The translations under genes were made by a program, and so were the position numbers. The notes under the pieces were generated by a model. It was not told the DNA's origin, did no database searches, and saw only the letters and a program-made list of their open reading frames with translations. DNA of 64,000 bases from DATEPR01 sp036491115 (lineage in GTDB: Bacteria; Actinomycetota; Actinomycetes; Mycobacteriales; Pseudonocardiaceae). This document shows, in pieces, positions 40,922-49,298 of the stretch (positions are counted from its first letter, which is position 1; each line of letters begins with the position of its first letter). Where the stretch lies: assembly GCA_036491115.1 (NCBI GenBank), contig DASXCQ010000059.1, forward strand, positions 33,329 to 97,328. Reading direction: 5' to 3'.

Positions 40922-41788
40922 TCAGGCGATTCGGGACCGGATGGCCGCCACGGAATCCGCAGGCGAGAGCGCGATTTCGAGCAGCCCACGTACAGCCCGA
41001 GTATACCCGTCGACCTGATCTTGATCCTGGACGTAAAGGGCGCCGTTGAGCACCTCGACGTAGCCGATCGACTGTGCCTGGGTGAAATCCAGCACTGTGA
41101 ACGGGCCGATCAAGGCATCGTGCGAGCCGACCGCCGTGGGCACCACACGGATCTCCACGTTGTCCCGGGACGACATCGTGATCAAGTACTCCAGCTGTCG
41201 CCGCATCACTTCCGGACCGCCGATCGGCCGGTCCAGGACGGCCTCCTCGATCAGCGCGGTCAGGCAGAGGGGTTCGACCTCACTGAACACCCGCTGCTGC
41301 CGGGTCATCCGCAGGCCGACCATGCGGTCGTTGTGATCGGGACGGACCCGGATGTTGCCCTCGGTGGCGCCCAGCGAATACCGATCGATCTGTAGCAGCG
41401 CGGGGAAGACCGCCGTCGAGTAGGTCGCCACGTGGGAAGCGAGGCCCTCCAGGCCGACGAAGGTGCGGAGCCAGTCTGGGACCACCTCGGTCCAGGGTGC
41501 CCACCAGGTCTGCTGGTCGGCGCTGGCGGCCAGGGAGACCAGGCGGTCGATGTCGGACCGGTCCGCGCGATAGCCGCGCATCAGCTCGGTCACGTCCGAC
41601 GGCTGTTGCTGGTTGCGGCCGCTCTCCAGATGGCCGACCTTGGCCGGGGAACAGCCGATGGCCTTTGCCGCCTCGGCCATCGTCAGGCCGGAACGCTTGC
41701 GGTAGTTGGCCAGTTCGACGCCGATCAGCCAGCGCAGGGCGCACGGGTCGCCTCGTTCGGCCACGGTCACTCCTTCAGCACGATTCAC
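40922..41788 (-). CDS. XRE-family regulator with DUF5753 domain
   Basis: This 288-residue protein has an N-terminal helix-turn-helix (about 27-62; RSGLTMAEAAKAIGCSPAKVGHLESG) and a C-terminal DUF5753 region (about 105-275; LEGLASHVATYSTAVFPALLQ, IEEAVLDRPIGGPEVMRRQL). This is the WhiJ-like architecture. The annotated ATG could be replaced by a GTG six codons later. It is paired with DUF397 downstream and divergent from a 66-residue gene, with an inverted repeat in the 58 bp between them. Confidence 0.88.
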   Translation of the reverse strand: MNRAEGVTVAERGDPCALRWLIGVELANYRKRSGLTMAEAAKAIGCSPAKVGHLESGRNQQQPSDVTELMRGYRADRSDIDRLVSLAASADQQTWWAPWTEVVPDWLRTFVGLEGLASHVATYSTAVFPALLQIDRYSLGATEGNIRVRPDHNDRMVGLRMTRQQRVFSEVEPLCLTALIEEAVLDRPIGGPEVMRRQLEYLITMSSRDNVEIRVVPTAVGSHDALIGPFTVLDFTQAQSIGYVEVLNGALYVQDQDQVDGYTRAVRGLLEIALSPADSVAAIRSRIA

Positions 41789-41806
41789 CCGATTGAGTAG
41801 CGAGTT

Positions 41807-41822
41807 CCGTATGGTTCTACGG
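41807..41822. promoter_or_regulatory. Inverted repeat in the XRE divergent promoter region
   Basis: CCGTA-N6-TACGG lies between the XRE gene and the divergent small gene; a TATCGT hexamer suitable as -10 follows at 41829. It may be the operator of the XRE regulator. The match is short, so chance is possible. Confidence 0.35.
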
Positions 41823-41846
41823 GGTCGTTATCGTACAGTTCCTCAC

Positions 41847-42047
41847 ATGGGGCTGAGCATCGGGACCTGGGCCGGAGTGGACGGCGACTGCGCGATCAAC
41901 TACACGGTGTGCGAGAGCGGCGCGGTCGAACTGCACTTCGGCGGCGACGACGGGTTCGACTTCGATCTCGACGCCAGGGCAGCCCGCAACCTGGGTAACG
42001 TCCTGCTGCTCGCGCTGGCCGAACAGGCCCTCATGCGGGGTCGGTGA
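41847..42047 (+). CDS. Small DUF397-locus-associated protein, unknown function
   Basis: This 66-residue acidic protein begins MGLSIGTWAGVDGDCAINYTV, with a central GGDDGFDFDLDARAARNL. It is probably a small beta-plus-helix domain. Its place opposite an XRE/DUF5753 gene suggests membership of the same regulatory module. The 3' end overlaps the convergent map gene by 17 bp. I do not recognise a named family. Confidence 0.6.
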   Translation: MGLSIGTWAGVDGDCAINYTVCESGAVELHFGGDDGFDFDLDARAARNLGNVLLLALAEQALMRGR

Positions 42048-42819
42048 GGATCCACGGGCCGTCGGCGGTGACCGCGATCGAGTGCTCCCAGTGCGCGGCC
42101 CGCGAACCGTCGCTGGTCACCACGGTCCAGCCGTCGTCCAGCTCGTCCGTGTCCGGGTCACCCAGGGTGAGCATCGGCTCGACGGCCAGGGCCATGCCGG
42201 CCCGCAGCCTGGGGCCCCGGCCCGGCTTGCCGTAGTTGGGCAGGAACGGCTCCATGTGCATGGCGGTGCCGATGCCGTGGCCGCCGTAGTCCGGGACGAT
42301 GCCGTAGACCCGCTCGTCGCGGCGCTCGGCCTCGTGCACCTCGGTCTCGATGGCGTGCGAGATGTCCGACAGGCGGGCGCCGACCACCATGGCCTTGATG
42401 CCCGCGTACATGGCGGCGCGGGTGGCGGCGGACAGGGCGAGATCGGCCTCGGTGACCGTGCCGATCGGCACCGTGACCGCAGAGTCGCCGTGCCAGCCGT
42501 GCAGGATCGCGCCGCAGTCGACGGAGATCAGGTCGCCGTCGGCGAGCACCTGGTCGCGCGCCGGAATGCCGTGCACCACCTGCTGGTTCACCGACGCGCA
42601 GATGGACGCCGGGAAACCGTGGTAGCCCTTGAACGAGGGGACGGCACCGGCCTCACGGATGGTCTGCTCGGCCAGTTCGTCCAGTTCCCAGGTGCTGACG
42701 CCCGGCTTGGCCTGCTCGACCATCAGCGCCAGCGCACGCGCCACGACCGCGCCCGCTGCCCGCATCGCGTCCAGCTCGCCGGCCGTCTTGACCTGGATCT
42801 CCCTGCCCCGCCGCAACAC
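42031..42819 (-). CDS. map: Methionine aminopeptidase type I
   Basis: Map removes the initiator methionine from new proteins, for example to expose Cys at the N-terminus of GlmS. The 262-residue protein (start GTG) has all five metal ligands: Asp and Asp in VDCGAILHGWHGDSA, His in GGHGIGTAMH, Glu in VEPML and Glu in EHSIAV. It has no N-terminal zinc-finger extension. It follows adk by 17 bp. Confidence 0.95.
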   Translation of the reverse strand: MLRRGREIQVKTAGELDAMRAAGAVVARALALMVEQAKPGVSTWELDELAEQTIREAGAVPSFKGYHGFPASICASVNQQVVHGIPARDQVLADGDLISVDCGAILHGWHGDSAVTVPIGTVTEADLALSAATRAAMYAGIKAMVVGARLSDISHAIETEVHEAERRDERVYGIVPDYGGHGIGTAMHMEPFLPNYGKPGRGPRLRAGMALAVEPMLTLGDPDTDELDDGWTVVTSDGSRAAHWEHSIAVTADGPWILTDPA

Positions 42820-42836
42820 CGCTCCGCCCTGCCCGA

Positions 42837-43388
42837 TCAGGCGTTGCCGCGCAGGGCGGCGATCACGCGACCGGTCACGTCGTCGACGTCACCCATGGCG
42901 TCGACCGTGACCAGGATGTCCCGGTAATGGTGCAACAGCGGCGCGGTCTCCTTGCGGTAGACCTGCTGCCGGTTGCGGATGACGTCCTCGGTGTCGTCGG
43001 CCCGGCCCCTGGCCAGCAGCCGGTGCACCAGTTCGTCCTCCGGCACCCGGAACTCGATCACGGCGTCCAGCGCGTGGCCGTCGCCGGCCAGGATCTTCGC
43101 CAGCACGTCGGCCTGGGCGACGTTGCGCGGGAAGCCGTCGAGCAGGAAGCCCTGGCGGGCGTCCTCCTCGGTCAGCCGTTGCCGGACCATCTCGTTCGTG
43201 ACGCCGTCCGGGACCAGGTCCCCGGCGTCGAGGTACCGCTTGACCTCGCGACCCAGCTCGGTCTGCTCGCTGATGTGCGCGCGGAACAGATCACCGGTGG
43301 AGATGTGCGGGACGCCCAGCTTCTTGCTCAGCACCGTGGCCTGGGTGCCCTTGCCCGCACCAGGCGGGCCGACGAGGACAAGTCTCAC
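42837..43388 (-). CDS. adk: Adenylate kinase, short-lid form
   Basis: Adk catalyses ATP + AMP = 2 ADP. The 183-residue protein starts at GTG, shows the P-loop VGPPGAGKGTQA, the AMP-binding HISTGDLFRAHI and DGFPRN, and has the short lid (GRADDTEDVIRNR) usual in actinobacteria instead of the zinc or long lid. The start overlaps the secY stop by one base (TAGTG). Confidence 0.96.
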   Translation of the reverse strand: MRLVLVGPPGAGKGTQATVLSKKLGVPHISTGDLFRAHISEQTELGREVKRYLDAGDLVPDGVTNEMVRQRLTEEDARQGFLLDGFPRNVAQADVLAKILAGDGHALDAVIEFRVPEDELVHRLLARGRADDTEDVIRNRQQVYRKETAPLLHHYRDILVTVDAMGDVDDVTGRVIAALRGNA

Positions 43389-44695
43389 TACCGCAGGAAC
43401 CCTTCGTAGTTGCGCTGCATCAGCTGGCTCTCGATCTGCTTCACCGTGTCGAGGCCGACACCGACCATGATCAGGACGGCCGTGCCACCGAACGGGAAGT
43501 TCTGATTCTGCCCCTGACCGGTCAGGCCGAGGAAGAAGTTCGGCAGCACCGCGATGATGCCGAGGTAGAGGGAGCCAGGGAGGGTGATGCGGTTGAGCAC
43601 GAAGCGCAGGTATTCCGCGGTGGGTCGACCGGGACGAATACCAGGGATGAACCCGCCGAACTTCTTCATCTCGTCGGCACGCTCGTCCACGTTGAACGTG
43701 ATCGTGATGTAGAAGTAGGTGAAGAAGATGATCAGGGCGAAGTAGACGATGATGTAGACCCAGTTGTCCTGCTGGGTCAGGTACGTCGCGATGAACTGCT
43801 GCCAGCCCGACGGGGTGTTCGCGTTGCCGACCAGGTTCGCCACCAGGTTGGGCAGGTAGAGCAGCGACGACGCGAAGATGACCGGGATGACGCCTGCCTG
43901 GTTGACCTTCAGTGGCAGGTAGGTCGATGTGCCGCCGTACATTCGGCGGCCGATCATGCGCTTCGCGTACTGCACCGGGATGCGGCGTTGGCCCTGTTCC
44001 ATGAACACGACGCTGGTGATGATCGCCAGGCCGAAGATGCAGACCACGGTGAAGACCAGGGCGTGGCCGTTGTCCAGGATCGACTTGCCCTCGCTGGGGA
44101 TGCGCGAGGCGATGTTGGCGAACATCAGGATCGACATGCCGTTGCCGACCCCGCGCTCGGTGATCATCTCGCCCAGCCACATGATGATCGCGGTACCAGC
44201 GGTCATCGACACCACGATGATGACCAGCGACCACACCGACTGGTCCGGGATGACCTGCTCCGGGCAGTTGCCGAACAACTGGCCGCGGATGGCCAGGGCG
44301 ATGATGCCGGTGGACTGCAGGATCGCCAGACCGATGGTCAGGTAGCGGGTGTACTGGGTCAGCTTGTTCTGACCCGACTGGCCTTCCTTCTTCAGCGCCT
44401 CGAACCGTGGGATGACCACGGTGAGCAGCTGGATGATGATGCTCGCCGTGATGTAGGGCATGATGCCCAGGGCGAAGATCGACAGTTTGAGCAGCGCACC
44501 ACCGCTGAACAGGTTGATGAGCTGGTAGACACCGCTCGTCTGAAGGCCGTTGGTGCACAGGTTGACGTTCTTGTACGACACGCCTGGTGCCGGCAGCGTG
44601 GCGCCGATCCGGTACACAACGATGATCCCGAGGGTGAACAGGATCTTCTTGCGTAGGTCCGGCGTCGCGAAAGCCGAGCGGAATGCGCTGAGCAC
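43388..44695 (-). CDS. secY: Protein translocase subunit SecY
   Basis: SecY is the channel of the Sec export system and carries, among others, the mycosins coded in this window. The 435-residue protein has ten transmembrane helices and the motifs ATLPAPGVSY, GFIPGIRPGRPT and GSLYLG. The GTG at 44695 is preceded by a perfect AGGAGG six bases away, which fixes the start over an upstream in-frame ATG. It begins a secY-adk-map operon, here set apart from rplO by an EspG-like gene. Confidence 0.96.
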   Translation of the reverse strand: MLSAFRSAFATPDLRKKILFTLGIIVVYRIGATLPAPGVSYKNVNLCTNGLQTSGVYQLINLFSGGALLKLSIFALGIMPYITASIIIQLLTVVIPRFEALKKEGQSGQNKLTQYTRYLTIGLAILQSTGIIALAIRGQLFGNCPEQVIPDQSVWSLVIIVVSMTAGTAIIMWLGEMITERGVGNGMSILMFANIASRIPSEGKSILDNGHALVFTVVCIFGLAIITSVVFMEQGQRRIPVQYAKRMIGRRMYGGTSTYLPLKVNQAGVIPVIFASSLLYLPNLVANLVGNANTPSGWQQFIATYLTQQDNWVYIIVYFALIIFFTYFYITITFNVDERADEMKKFGGFIPGIRPGRPTAEYLRFVLNRITLPGSLYLGIIAVLPNFFLGLTGQGQNQNFPFGGTAVLIMVGVGLDTVKQIESQLMQRNYEGFLR

Positions 44696-44828
44696 GCGAG
44701 ACCTCCTGGGCGGCACCCGCCGCACTGCGGCTTGGCCCTCGTTTTCCTGGCCGGCGGTGGCCGGCGGGGGTGGCGGCCTGCGGCACAGGCCAGTACGTGT
44801 CGGGCCCGTCGGGCACGCAACGCGATGT

Positions 44829-44834
44829 CGACTC
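44829..44834 (-). promoter_or_regulatory. Putative -10 box of the secY-adk-map promoter
   Basis: TAGAGT on the minus strand lies about 134 bp upstream of secY in the 278 bp gap after the EspG-like gene, predicting a leader of roughly 125 nt. No good -35 is seen. A separate promoter is needed because a terminator and another gene lie between rplO and secY. Confidence 0.4.
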
Positions 44835-44973
44835 TAACAGGCCGGTGCCGGCCGTTGACCTGCCAGTCACCGATTCCGCATGCCCAGGCCGTGGACGTTG
44901 TCCGGTGCGCCCCGTTTCGGAGCAGCACGCTCCGCGATCAACGGTGCGCCACGGCCGTTACGGATCGGGAAAG

Positions 44974-45681
44974 TTACCCCGAGGCGAGCACTTCGTGCAG
45001 CCGAACGGCTATCACCGCCGCGTCCGCCGGCGCCACGGTGAGCGTGTCCCCGTCGTTCGTCATCAGGTAACGACCCTCCGCGGTGTCGAACCACGACACC
45101 ACCGGGATGCCCCGGAACAGCTCACCGGACCGGGGATCGGCCATGTTCACGCCGAACTGGCCGCCCCGCACCCTCGCCTCCGCCAGGGTGCCCAGCGCCG
45201 CCGCGTCGGCAGGCGCCACTCCGGCGTCGTCACCGGCCAGGAACCGCCGCACCACGGCCACCGGCACGGTCAGCTCGTCGCCCGGCCCGGCCGCCATCGC
45301 CGGCAGCAGCGCCACCACCGACTCGACCAGGCTGCCCTCGCGGATCGGCGTGACCACCACGTCGTCACCGTCGGCCACGGCCAGCGCGGCCACCCCGCGG
45401 GCGGTCGCGGCCAACGCGGCCAACCGGTGGCCGATCCGGCCCACCGCGTCCACGGACCGCTCCGGCAGCGCCAGCACGGTCAGGCAGTTCACCAACTCGT
45501 CACGCAGCTGGGCGCCCACCACCAGGCCGCGCTCGGCCAGTCCGGCGAACGCGGTGCCGAGGTCCACCGGCCACTCCGGCGCGGACGGGCGGGCACCGGA
45601 CAGCGGGAACGGCACGTCGCCGAGGTCCAGCGCCGACCAGACGGCCTGGAACTCGGGGCGGGACAGGGTGGCCGCAGGCAT
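44974..45681 (-). CDS. espG: EspG-family type VII secretion chaperone-like protein
   Basis: EspG proteins are cytosolic chaperones that bind PE/PPE-type clients and hand them to the ESX machine. This 235-residue protein begins MPAATLSRPEFQAVWSALDL and has the EspG-like features LPERSVDAVGRIG, DGDDVVVTPIREGSLVESVVALLP, and the C-terminal GGQFGVNM and WFDTAEGRYLM. It lies inside the spc operon, between rplO and secY, about 12 kb from the secretion core. It has its own -10-like box and a GGGAGG Shine-Dalgarno. Confidence 0.78.
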   Translation of the reverse strand: MPAATLSRPEFQAVWSALDLGDVPFPLSGARPSAPEWPVDLGTAFAGLAERGLVVGAQLRDELVNCLTVLALPERSVDAVGRIGHRLAALAATARGVAALAVADGDDVVVTPIREGSLVESVVALLPAMAAGPGDELTVPVAVVRRFLAGDDAGVAPADAAALGTLAEARVRGGQFGVNMADPRSGELFRGIPVVSWFDTAEGRYLMTNDGDTLTVAPADAAVIAVRLHEVLASG

Positions 45682-45726
45682 GCGGGTGCGCCCCCTCCCG
45701 GCCCGTCTCCCGCCACAGCGGAAGAC

Positions 45727-45732
45727 AACATA
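45727..45732 (-). promoter_or_regulatory. Putative -10 box upstream of espG
   Basis: TATGTT on the minus strand lies about 46 bp before the espG ATG and just after the spc terminator hairpin, so espG can be transcribed independently. No clear -35. Confidence 0.35.
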
Positions 45733-45773
45733 CCGGCCAGCCTGGCCCGGCCCGGCCGGTTCCGCGAACGCGA

Positions 45774-45807
45774 CGAGGGCCGGCGGGACATCTCCCGCCG
45801 GCCCTCG
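45774..45807 (-). terminator. Strong hairpin terminator after rplO
   Basis: A perfect 15 bp GC-rich stem (CGAGGGCCGGCGGGA with its complement) closes a 4-base loop, 13 bp beyond the rplO stop. It should end the spc ribosomal protein transcript before espG. Confidence 0.85.
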
Positions 45808-45820
45808 TGCTGCCGGTAGT

Positions 45821-46264
45821 TCACCGCGTCGCGGTGGACCCCCCGGCCGCGTTGATCTTCTCCACCGCGCTGCCCGAGAAGGCATCCGCGGTCACGACCA
45901 GCTTGACGCCGTTGACGTCGCCGTTGCCGAGCACCTTGACCGGCTGGTTGCGCCGGACGGCGCCCGCGGCCACCAACTTGTCGACGTCGACCTCGCCGCC
46001 GTCCGGGAACAGCACCGCGATGTCGCCGACGTTCACGACCTGGTACTCCACCCGAAAGCGGTTGCGGAAGCCCTTCAACTTCGGCAGCCGCATGTGGATC
46101 GGCATCTGGCCACCCTCGAAGGACGCCGGCACGTTCTTGCGTGCCTTGGTGCCCTTCGTACCGCGACCGGCAGTCTTGCCCTTCGAGCCCTCACCGCGAC
46201 CCACCCGGGTCTTCTCGGTCTTCGCGCCCGGGGCCGGCCGCAGGTGATGAATCTTGATCGTCAT
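45821..46264 (-). CDS. rplO: 50S ribosomal protein L15
   Basis: This 147-residue large-subunit protein starts MTIKIHHLRPAPGAK and has the glycine-rich VGRGEGSKGKTAGRGTKG that threads into 23S rRNA. Its ATG overlaps the rpmD stop by four bases. It is the last gene of the spc run before the hairpin. Confidence 0.96.
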   Translation of the reverse strand: MTIKIHHLRPAPGAKTEKTRVGRGEGSKGKTAGRGTKGTKARKNVPASFEGGQMPIHMRLPKLKGFRNRFRVEYQVVNVGDIAVLFPDGGEVDVDKLVAAGAVRRNQPVKVLGNGDVNGVKLVVTADAFSGSAVEKINAAGGSTATR

Positions 46265-46449
46265 GACGCCGCGACCTCCTCCACGGTCACCAGGTGCCGC
46301 ACGGTGTGGATCATGCCGCGCACCTCGGGCTTGTCCTCCCGAACCACCGACTGGCGGATCTTGCGCAGGCCGAGCGTGCGCAGCGTCTCGCGCTGGTTCC
46401 GCTTGGTGCCGATGACACTACGGACCTGCGTCACCTTGAGCTGTGCCAC
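46261..46449 (-). CDS. rpmD: 50S ribosomal protein L30
   Basis: This 62-residue protein starts at GTG (46449, AQLKVTQVRSVIGTKRNQ) with the family core LRTLGLRKIRQSV and MIHTVRHLVTVEEV. An in-frame ATG further upstream would add a non-homologous stretch inside rpsE. It lies 1 bp after rpsE and overlaps rplO. Confidence 0.95.
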   Translation of the reverse strand: MAQLKVTQVRSVIGTKRNQRETLRTLGLRKIRQSVVREDKPEVRGMIHTVRHLVTVEEVAAS

Positions 46450-46450
46450 G

Positions 46451-47083
46451 TCACACCCCCTGTCCGGCCCTGGCCCGCAGCATGGCGGCGGGAGCCACGT
46501 CCTCCAGCGGCAGGCCACGGCGAGCCGCGACCTCCTCCGGACGCTGCAGGCCCTTCAACGCCGCCACGGTCGCGTGGACGATGTTGATGGCATTGTCGCT
46601 ACCCAGCGACTTGCTCAGCACGTCGTGCACGCCCGCGCACTCCAGCACGGCACGCACCGGGCCACCGGCGATCACACCGGTACCGGCGCTGGCCGGACGG
46701 AGCAGCACCACACCGGCAGCGGCCTCACCCTGGATCGGGTGCGGAATGGTGCCGGCGATCCGAGGCACGCGGAAGAAGTTCTTCTTCGCCTCCTCGACGC
46801 CCTTGGCGATGGCGGCCGGCACCTCCTTGGCCTTGCCGTAGCCGACACCGACCATGCCGTCGCCGTCGCCGACGACCACCAGAGCGGTGAAGCTGAACCG
46901 GCGACCACCCTTGACCACCTTGGCCACGCGGTTGATCGCGACGACCCGCTCGAGATGCGGGGTCTTCTCCTGGGCCCCCCCGCCGCGGCCGCTGTCGCGA
47001 CGATCCCGGCGGTCCCGGCGCTCTCCGCGCTCGTTACCCTGACCGCCCTGGCCGCCGCCGAACTGCCGTGTGCGTCCCGGCAT
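46451..47083 (-). CDS. rpsE: 30S ribosomal protein S5 with basic N-terminal extension
   Basis: S5 shapes mRNA entry and decoding accuracy. The 210-residue product has the core VVAINRVAKVVKGGRRFSFTALVVVGDG and GVIAGGPVRAVLE. It carries about 35 extra N-terminal residues rich in Arg, Gly and Asp (NERGERRDRRDRRD) compared with E. coli (167 residues), as in other actinobacteria. Confidence 0.95.
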   Translation of the reverse strand: MPGRTRQFGGGQGGQGNERGERRDRRDRRDSGRGGGAQEKTPHLERVVAINRVAKVVKGGRRFSFTALVVVGDGDGMVGVGYGKAKEVPAAIAKGVEEAKKNFFRVPRIAGTIPHPIQGEAAAGVVLLRPASAGTGVIAGGPVRAVLECAGVHDVLSKSLGSDNAINIVHATVAALKGLQRPEEVAARRGLPLEDVAPAAMLRARAGQGV

Positions 47084-47114
47084 CAGGCGTTCCTCTCAAT
47101 CATCTTCGGGTGCA

Positions 47115-47519
47115 TCAGAACTCCAGCCCGCCTTCACGGGCCGCGTCGGCCAGCGAGGCGATCCGGCCGTGGTAGCCGTGGCCACCGTGGTCGAACACCA
47201 CCCGGTCGATCCCGGCCGTCTTGGCCCTGGCCGCGAGCAGCGCCCCGACCTTGGCGGCCTTGGCCTTCTTGTCGCCCTCCATCGCCCGCACGTCGGCTTC
47301 CAGGCTGGACGCCGACGTCAGGGTGTGCCCGGCCAGGTCGTCCACCAGCTGCGCGGCGATGTGCCGCGACGACCGGTTGACCACCAGCCTGGGCCGCTGG
47401 GGCGAGCCGCTGATCTTCTTGCGCAGGCGGAAGTGACGGCGGGTCTTGGAGACCCTGCGCCGGGTCGAGATGTCCTTGCCCACCGGCTTGCGCTTGGCAG
47501 TACTCGTCGACTCGGTCAT
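47115..47519 (-). CDS. rplR: 50S ribosomal protein L18
   Basis: L18 binds 5S rRNA. The 134-residue protein starts MTESTSTAKRKPVGKD and shows RPRLVVNRSSRHIAAQLVDD and FDHGGHGYHGRI. It lies 1 bp after rplF. Confidence 0.96.
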   Translation of the reverse strand: MTESTSTAKRKPVGKDISTRRRVSKTRRHFRLRKKISGSPQRPRLVVNRSSRHIAAQLVDDLAGHTLTSASSLEADVRAMEGDKKAKAAKVGALLAARAKTAGIDRVVFDHGGHGYHGRIASLADAAREGGLEF

Positions 47520-47520
47520 G

Positions 47521-48060
47521 TCACTTACCCGTCTTTCCGACCTTGCGGCGGATCTTCTCGCCCGCGTACCGCACGCCCTTGCCCTTGTACGGGTCGGGCT
47601 TGCGCAGCTTGCGGATGTTGGCGGCGACCTCACCGACCTGCTGCTTGTCGATGCCCGACACGGAGAACCGGGTGGGCGTCTCGACAGCGAAGGTGATGCC
47701 CTCGGGCGCCTTGACCGGCACCGGGTGGCTGTAGCCCAGGGCGAACTCCAGGTCCCGGCCCTTGGCCGTGACGCGGTAGCCGACGCCGTAGATCTCCATC
47801 TTCTTCTCGTAGCCCTGCGTCACGCCGACGATCATGTTCGCCACCAGCGTGCGGGACAGGCCGTGCAGTGCCCTGCTGCGGCGCTCGTCGTCCGGGCGAC
47901 GCACGGCGAGCGTGCCGTCGTCCTCGTGGGCCACGGTGATCGGCTCGACCACGGTGTGCGACAGGACGCCCTTCGGGCCCTTCACGTTCACCTGCTGGCC
48001 CTCGATCGACACGTCGACCCCGGTGGGGACGGTGATCGGCAGCTTCCCGATTCGCGACAT
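47521..48060 (-). CDS. rplF: 50S ribosomal protein L6
   Basis: This 179-residue protein near the factor-binding site starts MSRIGKLPITVPTGVDV and ends with the conserved GKGVRYAGEKIRRKVGKTGK. Two L6 domains are readable. It follows rpsH by 16 bp. Confidence 0.96.
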   Translation of the reverse strand: MSRIGKLPITVPTGVDVSIEGQQVNVKGPKGVLSHTVVEPITVAHEDDGTLAVRRPDDERRSRALHGLSRTLVANMIVGVTQGYEKKMEIYGVGYRVTAKGRDLEFALGYSHPVPVKAPEGITFAVETPTRFSVSGIDKQQVGEVAANIRKLRKPDPYKGKGVRYAGEKIRRKVGKTGK

Positions 48061-48076
48061 CGCTGCTCTCCCTTCC

Positions 48077-48475
48077 CTACCAGACGTAGGCGAGGACTTC
48101 CCCGCCCACACCCTGCTTGCCGGCCTGACGGTCGGTGAGCAGACCGGACGACGTCGAGAGAATCGCGACGCCGAGGCCACCCAGCACCTTCGGCAGATTG
48201 GTCGACTTCGCGTACACGCGAAGCCCAGGCTTGGACACCCGGCGGAGGCCGGCGATGCTGCGCTCCCGGTTCGGGCCGTACTTCAGCTCGATGACCAGAG
48301 TCTTGCTCTGCTCACCCTGCTCGGTGCGGAAGCCGGACACGTAGCCCTCGCGCTTGAGGATCTCGGCGATGTGCACCTTCAGCTTCGAGTGCGGCATCAC
48401 GACCTCGTCGTGGTACGCCGAGTTGGCGTTGCGCAGACGCGTCAGCATGTCTGCGATCGGGTCGGTCATCGTCAT
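48077..48475 (-). CDS. rpsH: 30S ribosomal protein S8
   Basis: S8 binds helix 21 of 16S rRNA and in E. coli represses the spc operon. The 132-residue product starts MTMTDPIADMLTRLRNAN; the ATG at 48475 was chosen over one four codons earlier. The C-terminal core STSSGLLTDRQAGKQGVGGE is intact. Confidence 0.95.
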   Translation of the reverse strand: MTMTDPIADMLTRLRNANSAYHDEVVMPHSKLKVHIAEILKREGYVSGFRTEQGEQSKTLVIELKYGPNRERSIAGLRRVSKPGLRVYAKSTNLPKVLGGLGVAILSTSSGLLTDRQAGKQGVGGEVLAYVW

Positions 48476-48545
48476 GGGTGACCTCATCTACCTTTCTCGC
48501 CGTGGTCCCCAGGGAGCGTCCCCGGGCCTGCGGCGAAGTGGTGTT

Positions 48546-48731
48546 TCACCAGCTGGACTTGCTCACGCCCGGCAGCTCGCCGCGGTGCGCCATCTCACGC
48601 AGGCACACTCGGCACAGGCCGAACTTGCGGAACACCGCGTGCGGGCGGCCGCAGCGCTGGCACCGGGTGTAGCCCCGGACCTTGAACTTCGGCTTGCTCG
48701 CGGCCTTGATGACCAGCGCTTTCTTCGCCAT
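48546..48731 (-). CDS. rpsN: 30S ribosomal protein S14 type Z (zinc form)
   Basis: This 61-residue zinc-binding S14 has two CxxC pairs (CQRC and CRVC) holding one zinc, and the typical end GELPGVSKSSW. A zinc-free long paralogue used under zinc starvation is common in actinobacteria, but none is in this window. It lies 3 bp after rplE. Confidence 0.95.
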   Translation of the reverse strand: MAKKALVIKAASKPKFKVRGYTRCQRCGRPHAVFRKFGLCRVCLREMAHRGELPGVSKSSW

Positions 48732-48734
48732 ACC

Positions 48735-49298
48735 TCAGTTCTCCTTGAACGGGAAGCCCAGCAGGCGCAGCAGCGCGCGGCCTTCCTCGTCGTTGGTCGC
48801 GGTGGTGACCACCGTGATGTCCATGCCGCGCGGGCGGTCGATGGTGTCCGGGTTGATCTCGTGGAACATCGACTGCTCGTTCAGGCCGAACGTGTAGTTG
48901 CCGTTGCCGTCGAACTGCTTGGGCGACAGGCCACGGAAGTCGCGGATACGGGGCAGCGCGATGGTCAGCAGGCGGTCCAGGAACTCCCACATCCGGTCGC
49001 CGCGCAGGGTGACCCGCGCGCCGATCGGCATGCCCTCACGCAGCTTGAACTGGGCGATGGACTTGCGGGCCCGGCGGACCTCCGGGCGCTGGCCGGTGAT
49101 CGTGGCCAGGTCGCGGACCGCGCCCTCGATCAGCTTGCCGTCCCTGGCCGCGTCGCCGACACCCATGTTGACGACGACCTTCACCACGCCCGGGATCTGC
49201 ATCACGTTGGCGTACTCGAACTGCTTGCGCAGCTCGCCGACGATCTGCTCGCGGTACTGCGTCTTCAGGCGGGGAACGATTTTCTCGGTCGTGGTCAT
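48735..49298 (-). CDS. rplE: 50S ribosomal protein L5
   Basis: L5 binds 5S rRNA and contacts the small subunit and P-site tRNA. The 187-residue protein has VVVNMGVGDAARD, the FKLREGMPIGARVTLRG core and RGMDITVVTTA. The start overlaps the rplX stop by one base (TGATG). Confidence 0.96.
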   Translation of the reverse strand: MTTTEKIVPRLKTQYREQIVGELRKQFEYANVMQIPGVVKVVVNMGVGDAARDGKLIEGAVRDLATITGQRPEVRRARKSIAQFKLREGMPIGARVTLRGDRMWEFLDRLLTIALPRIRDFRGLSPKQFDGNGNYTFGLNEQSMFHEINPDTIDRPRGMDITVVTTATNDEEGRALLRLLGFPFKEN

